NCBI GenBank assembly: GCA_016781225.1
Contig: JADDQT010000071.1
Location: 1-8,975, forward strand
Reading direction: 5' to 3'
Origin: Actinomycetota bacterium
GTDB lineage: Bacteria; Actinomycetota; Acidimicrobiia; Acidimicrobiales; GCA-2861595
DNA: 8,975 bases
The notes beneath the pieces are model-generated. The model was not told where the DNA came from, ran no database searches, and was given only the letters and a program-made list of their open reading frames with translations. The translations under genes and the position numbers were made by a program. Below are positions 1-6,494 of this stretch, in pieces; the stretch's first letter is position 1, and the number at the start of each line of letters is the position of its first letter.

Positions 1-558
1 GGGAAGGGGCCGGAGGCGGCGGCCCTGACCGCGGTGGCCCGCCACACCGTCCGGGCCGCCGCCATGCGGGAGCCGCGGGCGAGCGGGGTGCTCAGCCAGC
101 TGAACGACGCGGTGTTGAACCAGGATGCCGGCGAGCGGTTCTGCACCGCCGTCTACGCCCGGGTACTACCCGGGGCCGACGGCGTGAGCATGTCCCTGTC
201 CTGCGGGGGCCACCCGCTGCCACTCGTCCTCCGCGCGGACGGCTCGGTGGAGGCCGTCGGCAGCCCGGGAACGCTCTTGGGCCTGTTCGAGGAGCCCGAC
301 CTCGCCGACACCGACGTGGAGCTGGCTGCCGGAGACGCAGCCGTCTTCTTCACCGACGGTGCCACCGAGGCCAAGCGCAGGAGGGTGCTCCTCGGGGAGG
401 ACCGGTTGCGCGCCATCGTGAGCACCTGCACCGGCCTGCGAGCGGCCGAGATCGCCCATCGTCTGGAGGACGCCATCCTCGCCTTCCAGGAGGAGAACGG
501 GCCGAGCGACGACCTGGCCATCGTCGTACTGCGCGTCCCCGAGGTGGACGGGGCCTGA
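1..558 (+). CDS. PP2C/SpoIIE (RsbU-type) serine phosphatase, 5'-truncated
   Basis: This is the C-terminal 185 residues of a gene that enters from the left edge. The frame is open from base 1 and begins GKGPEAAALTAVARHT, which matches the GDVCGKG..A..LT.....R metal-binding region of SpoIIE/RsbU phosphatases, so the internal ATG at 64 is not the start. Visible family marks are RFCTAVYARV, the CGGHPLPLVL block, PGTLLGLF, the FFTDGATEA motif with a likely metal-binding Asp (codon 119 from base 1), and the C-terminal SDDLAIVVLR with Asp codons 170-171. Family members dephosphorylate serine phosphate on anti-anti-sigma (STAS) proteins and so control partner-switching sigma-factor networks in the cytoplasm. 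Such proteins usually carry a PAS or GAF sensor upstream, which would lie outside the window. No STAS or anti-sigma kinase gene is visible nearby. The family call is firm; the target is unknown. Confidence 0.9.
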   Translation, partial: GKGPEAAALTAVARHTVRAAAMREPRASGVLSQLNDAVLNQDAGERFCTAVYARVLPGADGVSMSLSCGGHPLPLVLRADGSVEAVGSPGTLLGLFEEPDLADTDVELAAGDAAVFFTDGATEAKRRRVLLGEDRLRAIVSTCTGLRAAEIAHRLEDAILAFQEENGPSDDLAIVVLRVPEVDGA

Positions 559-576
559 CGGCCTCACTTCGCTCCC

Positions 577-1593
577 GTGGATCCGGTTGCCGCTCTGGAG
601 CGAATCGCGTACCTGCTCGAGCGCTCCGGGCAACCTACGTACCGGGTTCGCGCCTTCCGTGGCGCGGCCCGCACCGTCCAGGAGCTGGACCCCGACGACT
701 TGGCCACCCGGGCGGGCACCGGACGGCTGCGTTCCCTGCCGGGCATAGGTGAGACGACGGAGCGGGTGGTCGTCGAAGCCTTGGCCGGGTCCGTACCCTC
801 CTACCTGGCCCGCCTGGAGAGCGAGGAGGCTCGGCATACGGCACCCGGGCCGGGAATCGAGCTGCGAGGGATGCTGAAGGGGGACTGTCACACCCACTCG
901 GACTGGTCCGACGGGGGCAGCCCGGTGCAGGAGATGGCACGAGCGGCCAGGGATCTGGGCCACGAGTACATGGTCCTCACCGACCACTCGCCCAGCCTGA
1001 AGGTGGCCAACGGGCTGTCTCCTGAACGCCTGCGGCTCCAGCTGGAGCTGGTTCGGGAGGTGAACCGCGAGATGGCCCCTTTCCGCGTCCTCACGGGCAT
1101 CGAGGTCGACATCCTGGTGGACGGCTCGCTCGACCAGGACGATGACCTGCTCGAGGGCCTCGACGTGGTCGTGGGCAGCGTCCACTCGAAGCTGCGGATG
1201 GACGGGCCGGCGATGACCGACCGGATGGTGAAGGCGCTTCGCAATCCGCACCTCGACATCCTCGGCCATTGCACCGGCCGCAAGGTGATGGGACGGGGCC
1301 GTCCCGAGTCCAACTTCGACGCCGAGCGGGTCTTCACCGCCGCCGCGGAGCATGGCAAAGCCGTGGAGGTGAACTCCCGGCCGGAGCGCCTCGACCCGCC
1401 CAAGCGGCTGTTGCGCCTGGCTCTCGAGCTGGGCTGCGCCATCACCATCGACAGCGATGCCCATGCGCCGGGTCAGCTGGAGTGGCTGAGCTTCGGGTGC
1501 GATCGGGCCGCAGAGTGCCGCGTGGAGCCGGACCGAGTGGTCAACACTCGAGGCGCCGACGAGCTCGTGGCCTGGGCGGCCGCTCACGGGTGA
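577..1593 (+). CDS. PolX-related HhH-PHP domain protein lacking the polymerase core
   Basis: This 338-residue protein is a putative metal-dependent phosphoesterase or nuclease. Residues 1-80 resemble the N-terminal helical region of bacterial family X DNA polymerases (LERIAYLLE, YRVRAFRGAARTV) and end in a helix-hairpin-helix DNA-binding motif, LRSLPGIGET (51-60). Residues about 99-337 are a PHP domain with a full set of likely metal ligands: H105 and H107 (CHTHSDW), D136-H137 (TDHS), E176 (GIEVD), H203 (SVHSK), H231 (GHCTGR) and D294/H296 (DSDAH). In full PolX (about 570 residues) a nucleotidyltransferase palm separates these parts; here they are joined directly. PHP domains of PolX act as 3'-5' exonuclease or phosphatase modules, so a DNA end-processing role is inferred. 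The GTG start fits the family N-terminus but has no clear ribosome site. The 18-bp gap to the phosphatase gene suggests co-transcription. Histidinol phosphatase is less likely because of the HhH. Confidence 0.88.
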   Translation: MDPVAALERIAYLLERSGQPTYRVRAFRGAARTVQELDPDDLATRAGTGRLRSLPGIGETTERVVVEALAGSVPSYLARLESEEARHTAPGPGIELRGMLKGDCHTHSDWSDGGSPVQEMARAARDLGHEYMVLTDHSPSLKVANGLSPERLRLQLELVREVNREMAPFRVLTGIEVDILVDGSLDQDDDLLEGLDVVVGSVHSKLRMDGPAMTDRMVKALRNPHLDILGHCTGRKVMGRGRPESNFDAERVFTAAAEHGKAVEVNSRPERLDPPKRLLRLALELGCAITIDSDAHAPGQLEWLSFGCDRAAECRVEPDRVVNTRGADELVAWAAAHG

Positions 1594-1606
1594 CGCGAGG
1601 GCTGCC

Positions 1607-1638
1607 CTAGCCGGTTCGAGGTCTAGCCGGGTCGAGGT
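1607..1638. repeat. Tandem 16-bp duplication over the GGDEF-EAL stop codon
   Basis: Two abutting 16-base units, CTAGCCGGTTCGAGGT (1607-1622) and CTAGCCGGGTCGAGGT (1623-1638), differ at one base. The right unit contains the stop codon and last four codons of the minus-strand GGDEF-EAL gene; the left unit fills part of the 29-bp gap to the convergent PHP gene. It looks like a small local tandem duplication. No function is evident. Confidence 0.8.
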
Positions 1639-3308
1639 GCCTGCAGGTTCTGGGCTGCCTGCGGCTGGGCGAGATAGAAGCCCTGGGCCCCTTCGCAGCC
1701 GGCGCTGCGGAGCCGGTCGAGCTGATCCGCCGTCTCCACCTTCTTCCCCACGACTCGCATCCCGAGCGCATGTCCCAGCGCAATGAGGGCACTCACGACC
1801 CGGCCCTCGGGGTCGTCGTCGATGGTGGAGAGGTCGAGCTTCACGGTGTCCACGGTTTCGGCGAGCCAGGCCGAAGCAGTTCCGAAGTCGTCCACGGCCA
1901 CGCTCACGCCCGCAGCCCGGAAGTGCCTCAGGGTTGCTGCAACGATTTCTCCGCCCTCGGACAGGGCGGTCTGGCGCACCTCGACGCCCAGGGACGCTGG
2001 TTGCACACCGTTGGCGCTCGCCGCTTCGAGGACGGTGTCCACCACTCCGGGCTGGACCAGCTCCCGCTGGGAGAGGTTCACCGTGACCCGAAGGTCACGG
2101 TGGTCGAGGGCGTCGTGCCACGCAGCGGCCTGCCGGCAGGCCTGGCCGACGACCCAGGCGCCGATGGGAACGATCAGCCCCAGCTCCTCGGCCAAGGGCA
2201 GCCAGTCGGCGGGAGAGAGCAGGCCGTTCTTGGGATGCTCCCAGCGCACGAGGGCCTCGACGCTGGTCATGCGGTGATCGGCCAGATCGATCTCGGCCTG
2301 GTAGCGGAGCCGGAACTCTCCCCCCTCCAAGGCGCGGTGCAGGGCGTTCTCGAGCTCGAGGCGCTCTATGGCCCGCTGGCGTATGGCCCCACTGAACAGC
2401 TCGTAGCGGGCCCTGCCCCGTTGCTTTGCGCGGTACATGGCGGTGTCGGCGTCGTGGATGAGCCTCTCGGGGCTGGCGTCCCCGTCGGTGATGGCGATCC
2501 CGATGCTGGAGGTGAGAACGGTCTCGGCGTCGTCGAGGGCGAAGGGCCGGCCGATGGCGGCGCTCACCCGCTCGGCGATCACCACGGCACCGTTCTCCGA
2601 GGTGAGGCCCTCGCACAGCACCGTGAACTCGTCACCGCCGTACCTAGCGGCGGTGTCCCCGGGCCGGAGGGCGGCACGGAGGCGGTTGGCCACGTCTACC
2701 AGTAGCTGGTCCCCCACGTCATGGCCGAGGGTGTCGTTGACGACCTTGAACTTGTCGAGGTCCACGAACAGGACGGCCACCGCGGTCTGACTTCTCTCCA
2801 TGCGAGCAAGGCCCAGGCTCAGCCGATCGAGGAACAGCCTGCGGTTGGGCAGACCGGTTAGGGGGTCGTGCAAGGCCTGGTGTGCCAGCTTCATCTCGGC
2901 TCGCTTGCGGCCCGTGATGTCGTTGTGAGTGACGACCGCCCCGCCTCCTTCCACGGCCAGGGCCGAGACCCGAAGGCTGAACCACAGCTCGTCGCCATCC
3001 GAGGACGAGGGGTAGTCCACGTGGAACCTGGCCTGTGTCCCCGCCAGCACCGAACGAACGGCGTCGGCTACGGCCGTCGCCTCTCCCGACCCCGACCTGG
3101 CCGCCTTCTCACAGGCTTCGAGGTAGTTGCGGCCGACCTCGGGGCGCCAGGGATCGGCAGGGTGCTCCTTGGCGAACGCCGACCAGGCGTCGTTGGTGGC
3201 CACTACCAGGCCGGTCGAGTCGAGGATGGCAGCATGGGCGGCCAGGGCGTCGAGGATCGCCATGGCGGCGCTTTCGTCCCATGACCCTCCTGGCATGGCC
3301 GGACCCAT
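1623..3308 (-). CDS. PAS-GGDEF-EAL cyclic-di-GMP protein with degenerate EAL
   Basis: This 561-residue protein, with no visible membrane segment, makes or senses cyclic di-GMP. Residues about 17-133 are a PAS-like sensor ending in NDITGRKRAE, followed by a linker helix. The GGDEF domain (about 145-305) has HDPLTGLPNRR, FVDLDKFKVVND, an intact GGDEF (224-228) and an intact RxxD inhibitory site (R215-D218) at the usual spacing of five residues, so it should be an active, feedback-inhibited diguanylate cyclase. The EAL domain (about 315-548) keeps E351 (EALVRW), N411, E443, D473-D474 (DDFG), K490, E525 and AQGF. However, the usual ExTE reads EVRQ (Q446), DDFGTG reads DDFGTA, and AEGVET reads GKKVET (K522), so phosphodiesterase activity is doubtful. 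The ATG at 3308 directly abuts an AGGAAGG; the ATG at 3296, 12 nt beyond it, is an equally possible start. The sensed signal is unknown. Confidence 0.93.
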   Translation of the reverse strand: MGPAMPGGSWDESAAMAILDALAAHAAILDSTGLVVATNDAWSAFAKEHPADPWRPEVGRNYLEACEKAARSGSGEATAVADAVRSVLAGTQARFHVDYPSSSDGDELWFSLRVSALAVEGGGAVVTHNDITGRKRAEMKLAHQALHDPLTGLPNRRLFLDRLSLGLARMERSQTAVAVLFVDLDKFKVVNDTLGHDVGDQLLVDVANRLRAALRPGDTAARYGGDEFTVLCEGLTSENGAVVIAERVSAAIGRPFALDDAETVLTSSIGIAITDGDASPERLIHDADTAMYRAKQRGRARYELFSGAIRQRAIERLELENALHRALEGGEFRLRYQAEIDLADHRMTSVEALVRWEHPKNGLLSPADWLPLAEELGLIVPIGAWVVGQACRQAAAWHDALDHRDLRVTVNLSQRELVQPGVVDTVLEAASANGVQPASLGVEVRQTALSEGGEIVAATLRHFRAAGVSVAVDDFGTASAWLAETVDTVKLDLSTIDDDPEGRVVSALIALGHALGMRVVGKKVETADQLDRLRSAGCEGAQGFYLAQPQAAQNLQAPRPG

Positions 3309-3394
3309 CCTTCCTACTCAGGGGCCTCAAGCCACGGAGCACCGACCGACGCAACCTTACCGCTATTGGCACGCAGAGTGGTCAGATTCCCGCC

Positions 3395-3413
3395 GCCCCC
3401 GAACCCCGGGGGC
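3395..3413. terminator. GC-rich hairpin, possible second terminator
   Basis: GCCCCCG (3395-3401) and CGGGGGC (3407-3413) form a perfect 7-bp stem with a 5-base loop, in the gap between the FAD oxidoreductase (upstream on the minus strand) and the GGDEF-EAL gene. There is no T-run, so termination is only a possibility. Confidence 0.35.
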
Positions 3414-3426
3414 CAGCTGCGTGCAA

Positions 3427-3462
3427 CCTTTGCGGCCGGCGTGCGTGGTAGCGCCGCAAAGG
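3427..3462 (-). terminator. 10-bp hairpin downstream of the FAD oxidoreductase
   Basis: CCTTTGCGGC (3427-3436) and GCCGCAAAGG (3453-3462) form a perfect 10-bp inverted repeat with a 16-base loop, starting 18 bases past the oxidoreductase stop on the minus strand. Its position suits a transcription terminator for that gene. The sequence after the stem on the minus strand is only TTGC, not a T-run, so it would be a U-poor terminator of the kind proposed in GC-rich bacteria, or an mRNA 3'-end stabiliser. Confidence 0.5.
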
Positions 3463-3480
3463 GTCGACCGCCCGCTCTGC

Positions 3481-4986
3481 TCAGGCCGCTGCCGCTCGGA
3501 GCAGGATGCGCAGCATCTCCTCGCGGTCGGGGCCCAGGCGTGGCGGCGGAGGGCGCTGGTCCCGCATCTGCCAGGCGGCAAGAACCCGGCCCACGACGTC
3601 GGCGTCGGCCATGATGGCATTGGGCTGGTCGAGAAGGTTGAAGGCGCGCAGGAAGGCACGGTAGACGATTGGATCCGTGCCGGCGGCGGGAAGGAGGCCG
3701 TCGCGCATGATCGAGCGCATGGTCTGCGCGTCGACGGGCTGGTCCTGCTCCTCGTCGTCCCCGAGGGAGTCGTCGCTCGAAGGGGCGTCGCTCGGGAGGT
3801 CGTCTCTGAGGGGAATGTCGAGGCCGGTGCGATTCTGCCGGTCCTGGGCGACCGCAGCCGTGTACCACGGCTCGATCTCGTCGCGAGTCACGGCCGCAAA
3901 GGCCAGGGCCGCCTCCATGGGGTCCCGAGGGTGCTCTTCGAGGACGTCGGCCAGGAGATAGGCGTGCACCATGGCGAGAGAGCACCCACGACCGTAGAGG
4001 GGGTTTGTGCAAATGGCGCTGTCGCCTACGGCGAAGATGCCGGTGGCGACGGGCCGGCCGGCGTTGACGAAGCGCCGCCGGCGGTTGACCAGCCGGGCCA
4101 TGACCTCCACACCGGTGATGGGTTCGCACCGCGTAGGGTGGATCCACGGCCGTAATCCCGGGAGCGACTCGGCGGCCACGGTGAACGGATCCGGGCGCAG
4201 CAGCTGGCGAAGCTCGCTGTCTCCGGCATGGAGTCCGAAGGTGATGGAGAAGGTGCGATTGTCACCCACGAACACGGCGTACTTGAGGTAGTCGAGATCA
4301 CCGAGGACGGGGCCTTCCTGGACGGGCAACTCCTGACCGGCGAGGAGGCGGTAGAAGCGGCTCGAATAGACGATGCCGGTGTCCTTCTCCTTCTCCGCAA
4401 CCGGTGCTGCGTCTATCGCCGCCAGCCACCGAGGCAGCGGCGAGCGCACCCCGGAGGCGTCGATCACCAGGTCGGCGCGCAGCTCCCCGCCCCCCGCCCA
4501 ACCGACGCCGACGACGTTGGGCACTCCACCAGGCCCGGTCCCGTCGCTCAGCAGTCGGTCGACCGACGCCTCCACCAGACGCACGTTCCCGGCCGCAAGG
4601 GTGTCCCGACGAAGGACCCACTCGAAGGTCGTTCGTCGACATGCGAGCGCAACCAGGTCCTCGTCGCCTGGGCGGGGCTGGCGATCCTCGAGCGTGACCG
4701 GTGGCTGGTCCACGAAGCGCACCTCGCTGGCGCCGGCTTCAAGGAGATGCTGCAGGACGTCGGGGGCCCGGTCCCGAAGCAGGTTCCGGAGGCGGGCGAG
4801 GAAGGCGTGCGAGTGGCGGACCTGGGGGGCGCCCCTACGTTCCCACTGTTCGAAGGCGGCGTCGGGAGAATCGGGAACGCTGGTCGTGTCCCGTTCCACG
4901 ACGACCACCTGGTGGCCTCTCTGCGAGAGGGCCAGGGCCGATCCCAGACCGGCGACACCGGCGCCGATGACGAGGACGGCGGCCAT
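3481..4986 (-). CDS. FAD-dependent oxidoreductase (PHBH-like fold), function unknown
   Basis: This 501-residue flavoprotein has a Rossmann FAD site at the extreme N-terminus (VLVIGAGVAGLG, glycines at 8-13, with E31 in VVVERD for the FAD ribose). It also has an HSHAFLARLRNLL segment (58-70), an RRTTFEWVLRR segment, a DASGVRSPLPRWL segment (about 176-188) and the second FAD motif GDSAICTNPLYGRG (G321-D322), as in group A flavin monooxygenases and geranylgeranyl-reductase or halogenase relatives. Residues about 395-417 are acidic and Asp/Ser-rich, probably a disordered linker before a helical tail. The ATG at 4986 is preferred: a TTG nine bases upstream overlaps a TACGTT -10 box that sits exactly 7 nt before the ATG, as in leaderless transcripts. 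No partner enzyme or carrier is adjacent, so the substrate cannot be inferred. Flavin oxidoreductase is certain; monooxygenase versus reductase is open. Confidence 0.88.
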   Translation of the reverse strand: MAAVLVIGAGVAGLGSALALSQRGHQVVVVERDTTSVPDSPDAAFEQWERRGAPQVRHSHAFLARLRNLLRDRAPDVLQHLLEAGASEVRFVDQPPVTLEDRQPRPGDEDLVALACRRTTFEWVLRRDTLAAGNVRLVEASVDRLLSDGTGPGGVPNVVGVGWAGGGELRADLVIDASGVRSPLPRWLAAIDAAPVAEKEKDTGIVYSSRFYRLLAGQELPVQEGPVLGDLDYLKYAVFVGDNRTFSITFGLHAGDSELRQLLRPDPFTVAAESLPGLRPWIHPTRCEPITGVEVMARLVNRRRRFVNAGRPVATGIFAVGDSAICTNPLYGRGCSLAMVHAYLLADVLEEHPRDPMEAALAFAAVTRDEIEPWYTAAVAQDRQNRTGLDIPLRDDLPSDAPSSDDSLGDDEEQDQPVDAQTMRSIMRDGLLPAAGTDPIVYRAFLRAFNLLDQPNAIMADADVVGRVLAAWQMRDQRPPPPRLGPDREEMLRILLRAAAA

Positions 4987-4993
4987 CAACGGC

Positions 4994-4999
4994 AACGTA
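4994..4999 (-). promoter_or_regulatory. Putative leaderless -10 box of the FAD oxidoreductase
   Basis: On the minus strand TACGTT (TANNNT) lies 7 nt before the ATG at 4986, so transcription would start at the start codon itself. No convincing -35 box is seen. This is an inference from position and consensus. Confidence 0.5.
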
Positions 5000-5062
5000 G
5001 CTCACGGGAGGGCTGTCCTCGGGTCGGGCGGCCCGTTGGACGAGAGCCTGCTGGGTGAGCTG

Positions 5063-5497
5063 GTGCGTGTCATCGAGATCGAGGCAGTCACCACCTACGA
5101 CCTGCGGAGGCGGCTGCTGCGGGAAAGTTGGGCGGGCGCCCAGGTCGCCTTTCCCGAGGATGACGTACCCGGCGCCTTGCATCTGGGCGTGATCGACGAC
5201 GATGTCCTCGTAGCCGTGGCCAGCTTCTCGCCCGAGGCCACCCCTTATCGTCCGACGGCACGAGCGGCAAAGCTTCGGGGTATGGCCGTGGAGCCCACGG
5301 CCCAAGGCGCCGGGGTAGGCCGTCGGCTCGTGGATGTCGGCGTGCAGAGGCTGCGCGTCGAGGGGTTCGAGGTCCTTTGGGCCAACGGACGAGATACCGC
5401 GCTCGGGTTCTACCGCCGGCTGGGCTGGCGGGTCATGGGAGCAGGGTTCCGCAATGCCAACGGCATCCCGCATCACGTGATCATGAGGGAGCTCTGA
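5063..5497 (+). CDS. GNAT-family N-acetyltransferase
   Basis: This 144-residue protein transfers an acetyl group from acetyl-CoA to an amine or protein N-terminus that cannot be named from sequence. The core reads as a single GNAT domain: the N-terminal strand and helix with TTYDLRRRLLRE (10-21), central strands ending in VLVAVASF, motif A LRGMAVEPTAQGAGVGRRLVD (71-91) with the acetyl-CoA pyrophosphate loop QGAGVG at 81-86, and motif B with WANGRDTALGFYRRLGW (106-122). The frame stays open far upstream on the opposite strand of the oxidoreductase gene, but that part is antisense. The GTG at 5063 gives a complete domain and follows a weak GGTGAG; a TTG at 5036 is an alternative. The gene diverges from the oxidoreductase (about 76 bp between starts) and runs into the glycosylase gene tail to tail with 6 bp between them. 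Confidence 0.85.
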   Translation: MRVIEIEAVTTYDLRRRLLRESWAGAQVAFPEDDVPGALHLGVIDDDVLVAVASFSPEATPYRPTARAAKLRGMAVEPTAQGAGVGRRLVDVGVQRLRVEGFEVLWANGRDTALGFYRRLGWRVMGAGFRNANGIPHHVIMREL

Positions 5498-5503
5498 GCT
5501 GAG

Positions 5504-6409
5504 TCAGATGTGGGCGATGGGCTGCAGGGGGAGCCGGGGACCGTAACGGGGCGCCCTGAGGCCACCAGCGACGAGGAGCCGGATCACCCTTCCCCTGTGA
5601 CCGGCGAACGGCTCGAGCAGCTCTAGCATGCGTTCGTCCGTCCCTCGGGCCTCGCCGGCCAGGGCCCAGCTCACGTCGTGGGGGAGGTGGTAGTCGCCGA
5701 CGCTCACGGCGTCGGCGTCGCCCAGCGCAACCATTGCCACCTCGGCCGCGGACCACGGGCCGACGCCGGGCAGGGCGCAGAGCCGCCGGCGGGCGGGGGC
5801 GTGGGACATGGTGGTGGTCTCCTCCAAGCTGTGCGCGTAGCAGCAGGCCCGTCGGATGGCATCGGCGCGCTTGCGCTCGACTCCGAAGGGGTGGAAGGCG
5901 TACGACGGAGCTCCTGCCAGGAACCGGGGAGGGGGCGGCAGCATCAAGCCGGCGCGGCCGGGTGGTCCGGGGGCGGGCTCTCCCCAGGCGCGGACCAGCG
6001 CCTGGTAAGAGCGCTTGGCTGAGAACCCCTGGACCTTCTGCTCGAGGATGGTCGGCACGAGGGCTTCCACCACCGCGTTGCTGCGGGAGATGCGCAGGCC
6101 CGCCAGGCGGCGGTGCAGCTCAGCGACCGTCGGGTGCCCGGGCCGGAAGCTCTCGTCCTCATCGGTGTCGCCCACGAGGGCCGGAGCCGCCTCCAGAGCC
6201 CAAGCCGCGCCTGGTCCCCAGGCCCGCAGGACGACGTCGCCCCCTACCCGTCTCAGGTGGGTGGCAACGGGCCCGTCGGGGGTGCGTGTGGCTCGCCACG
6301 TCCCCGAAGCGTCGATCCGCATCGACGGATCCCGCCGCCCCCTGCGCAGAGGGCCGAGGGTGAGCGCCAAGTCAACGGGATGGTGGGGCCGGATCGTGCG
6401 TTCGAGCAC
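5504..6409 (-). CDS. DNA-3-methyladenine glycosylase (AlkA-like, HhH-GPD)
   Basis: This 301-residue base-excision repair enzyme should remove alkylated purines from DNA. Three features show the HhH-GPD superfamily: LVPTILEQKVQG (about 117-128) at the start of the glycosylase core, the helix-hairpin-helix LPGVGPW (213-219), and the likely catalytic Asp at 239 in VSVGDYHLP, matching the Asp of the DDYL segment in E. coli AlkA. The long N-terminal part (RTIRPHHPVDLALTLGPLRRG, AWGPGAAWALE) is as I recall it from actinobacterial members. No Ada or methyltransferase domain is fused. The open frame extends to 6547, but that part runs into tyrS. Of two adjacent GTG codons, 6409 is preferred because a TAGCAT -10 box lies exactly 7 nt upstream; 6412 would give 302 residues. 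It diverges from tyrS and no other repair gene is in an operon with it. Confidence 0.9.
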   Translation of the reverse strand: MLERTIRPHHPVDLALTLGPLRRGRRDPSMRIDASGTWRATRTPDGPVATHLRRVGGDVVLRAWGPGAAWALEAAPALVGDTDEDESFRPGHPTVAELHRRLAGLRISRSNAVVEALVPTILEQKVQGFSAKRSYQALVRAWGEPAPGPPGRAGLMLPPPPRFLAGAPSYAFHPFGVERKRADAIRRACCYAHSLEETTTMSHAPARRRLCALPGVGPWSAAEVAMVALGDADAVSVGDYHLPHDVSWALAGEARGTDERMLELLEPFAGHRGRVIRLLVAGGLRAPRYGPRLPLQPIAHI

Positions 6410-6416
6410 CACCGGG

Positions 6417-6422
6417 ATGCTA
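6417..6422 (-). promoter_or_regulatory. Putative leaderless -10 box of the DNA glycosylase
   Basis: On the minus strand TAGCAT (TANNNT) lies 7 nt before the GTG at 6409 and 4 nt before the GTG at 6412. The spacing suits a transcript starting at 6409. No clear -35 box or ribosome-binding site is visible. Confidence 0.45.
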
Positions 6423-6494
6423 CGACTCGAAGGTGACACCACCTTGTTCCCCGCATTCCGGCTGCCGGTCGCCCGCCCGTGGCAGTGTCGCGGG

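Noticed and set aside
166..1587. Long minus-strand open frame (473 codons) opposite the phosphatase and PHP genes
   Set aside because: It spans two genes with clear domain motifs on the other strand, has no recognisable motif itself, and long antisense frames are expected in GC-rich coding DNA.
3127..4155. Plus-strand open frame of 342 codons across the GGDEF-EAL start and the oxidoreductase
   Set aside because: It is antisense to two well-supported genes and runs through the hairpin gap, with no domain signature.
4373..5062. Upstream extension of the GNAT frame
   Set aside because: This part is antisense to the oxidoreductase. The GNAT domain is complete from 5063, and the upstream translation is Arg/Ser-rich without motifs.
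6432..6440. Palindrome GGTGACACC between the glycosylase and tyrS genes
   Set aside because: A 4-bp half-site around one base is too short to separate from chance without conservation data.
6015..6494. N-terminal extension of tyrS
   Set aside because: It is antisense to the glycosylase, Arg/Pro-rich, and the TyrRS N-terminus is complete from the ATG at 6495.
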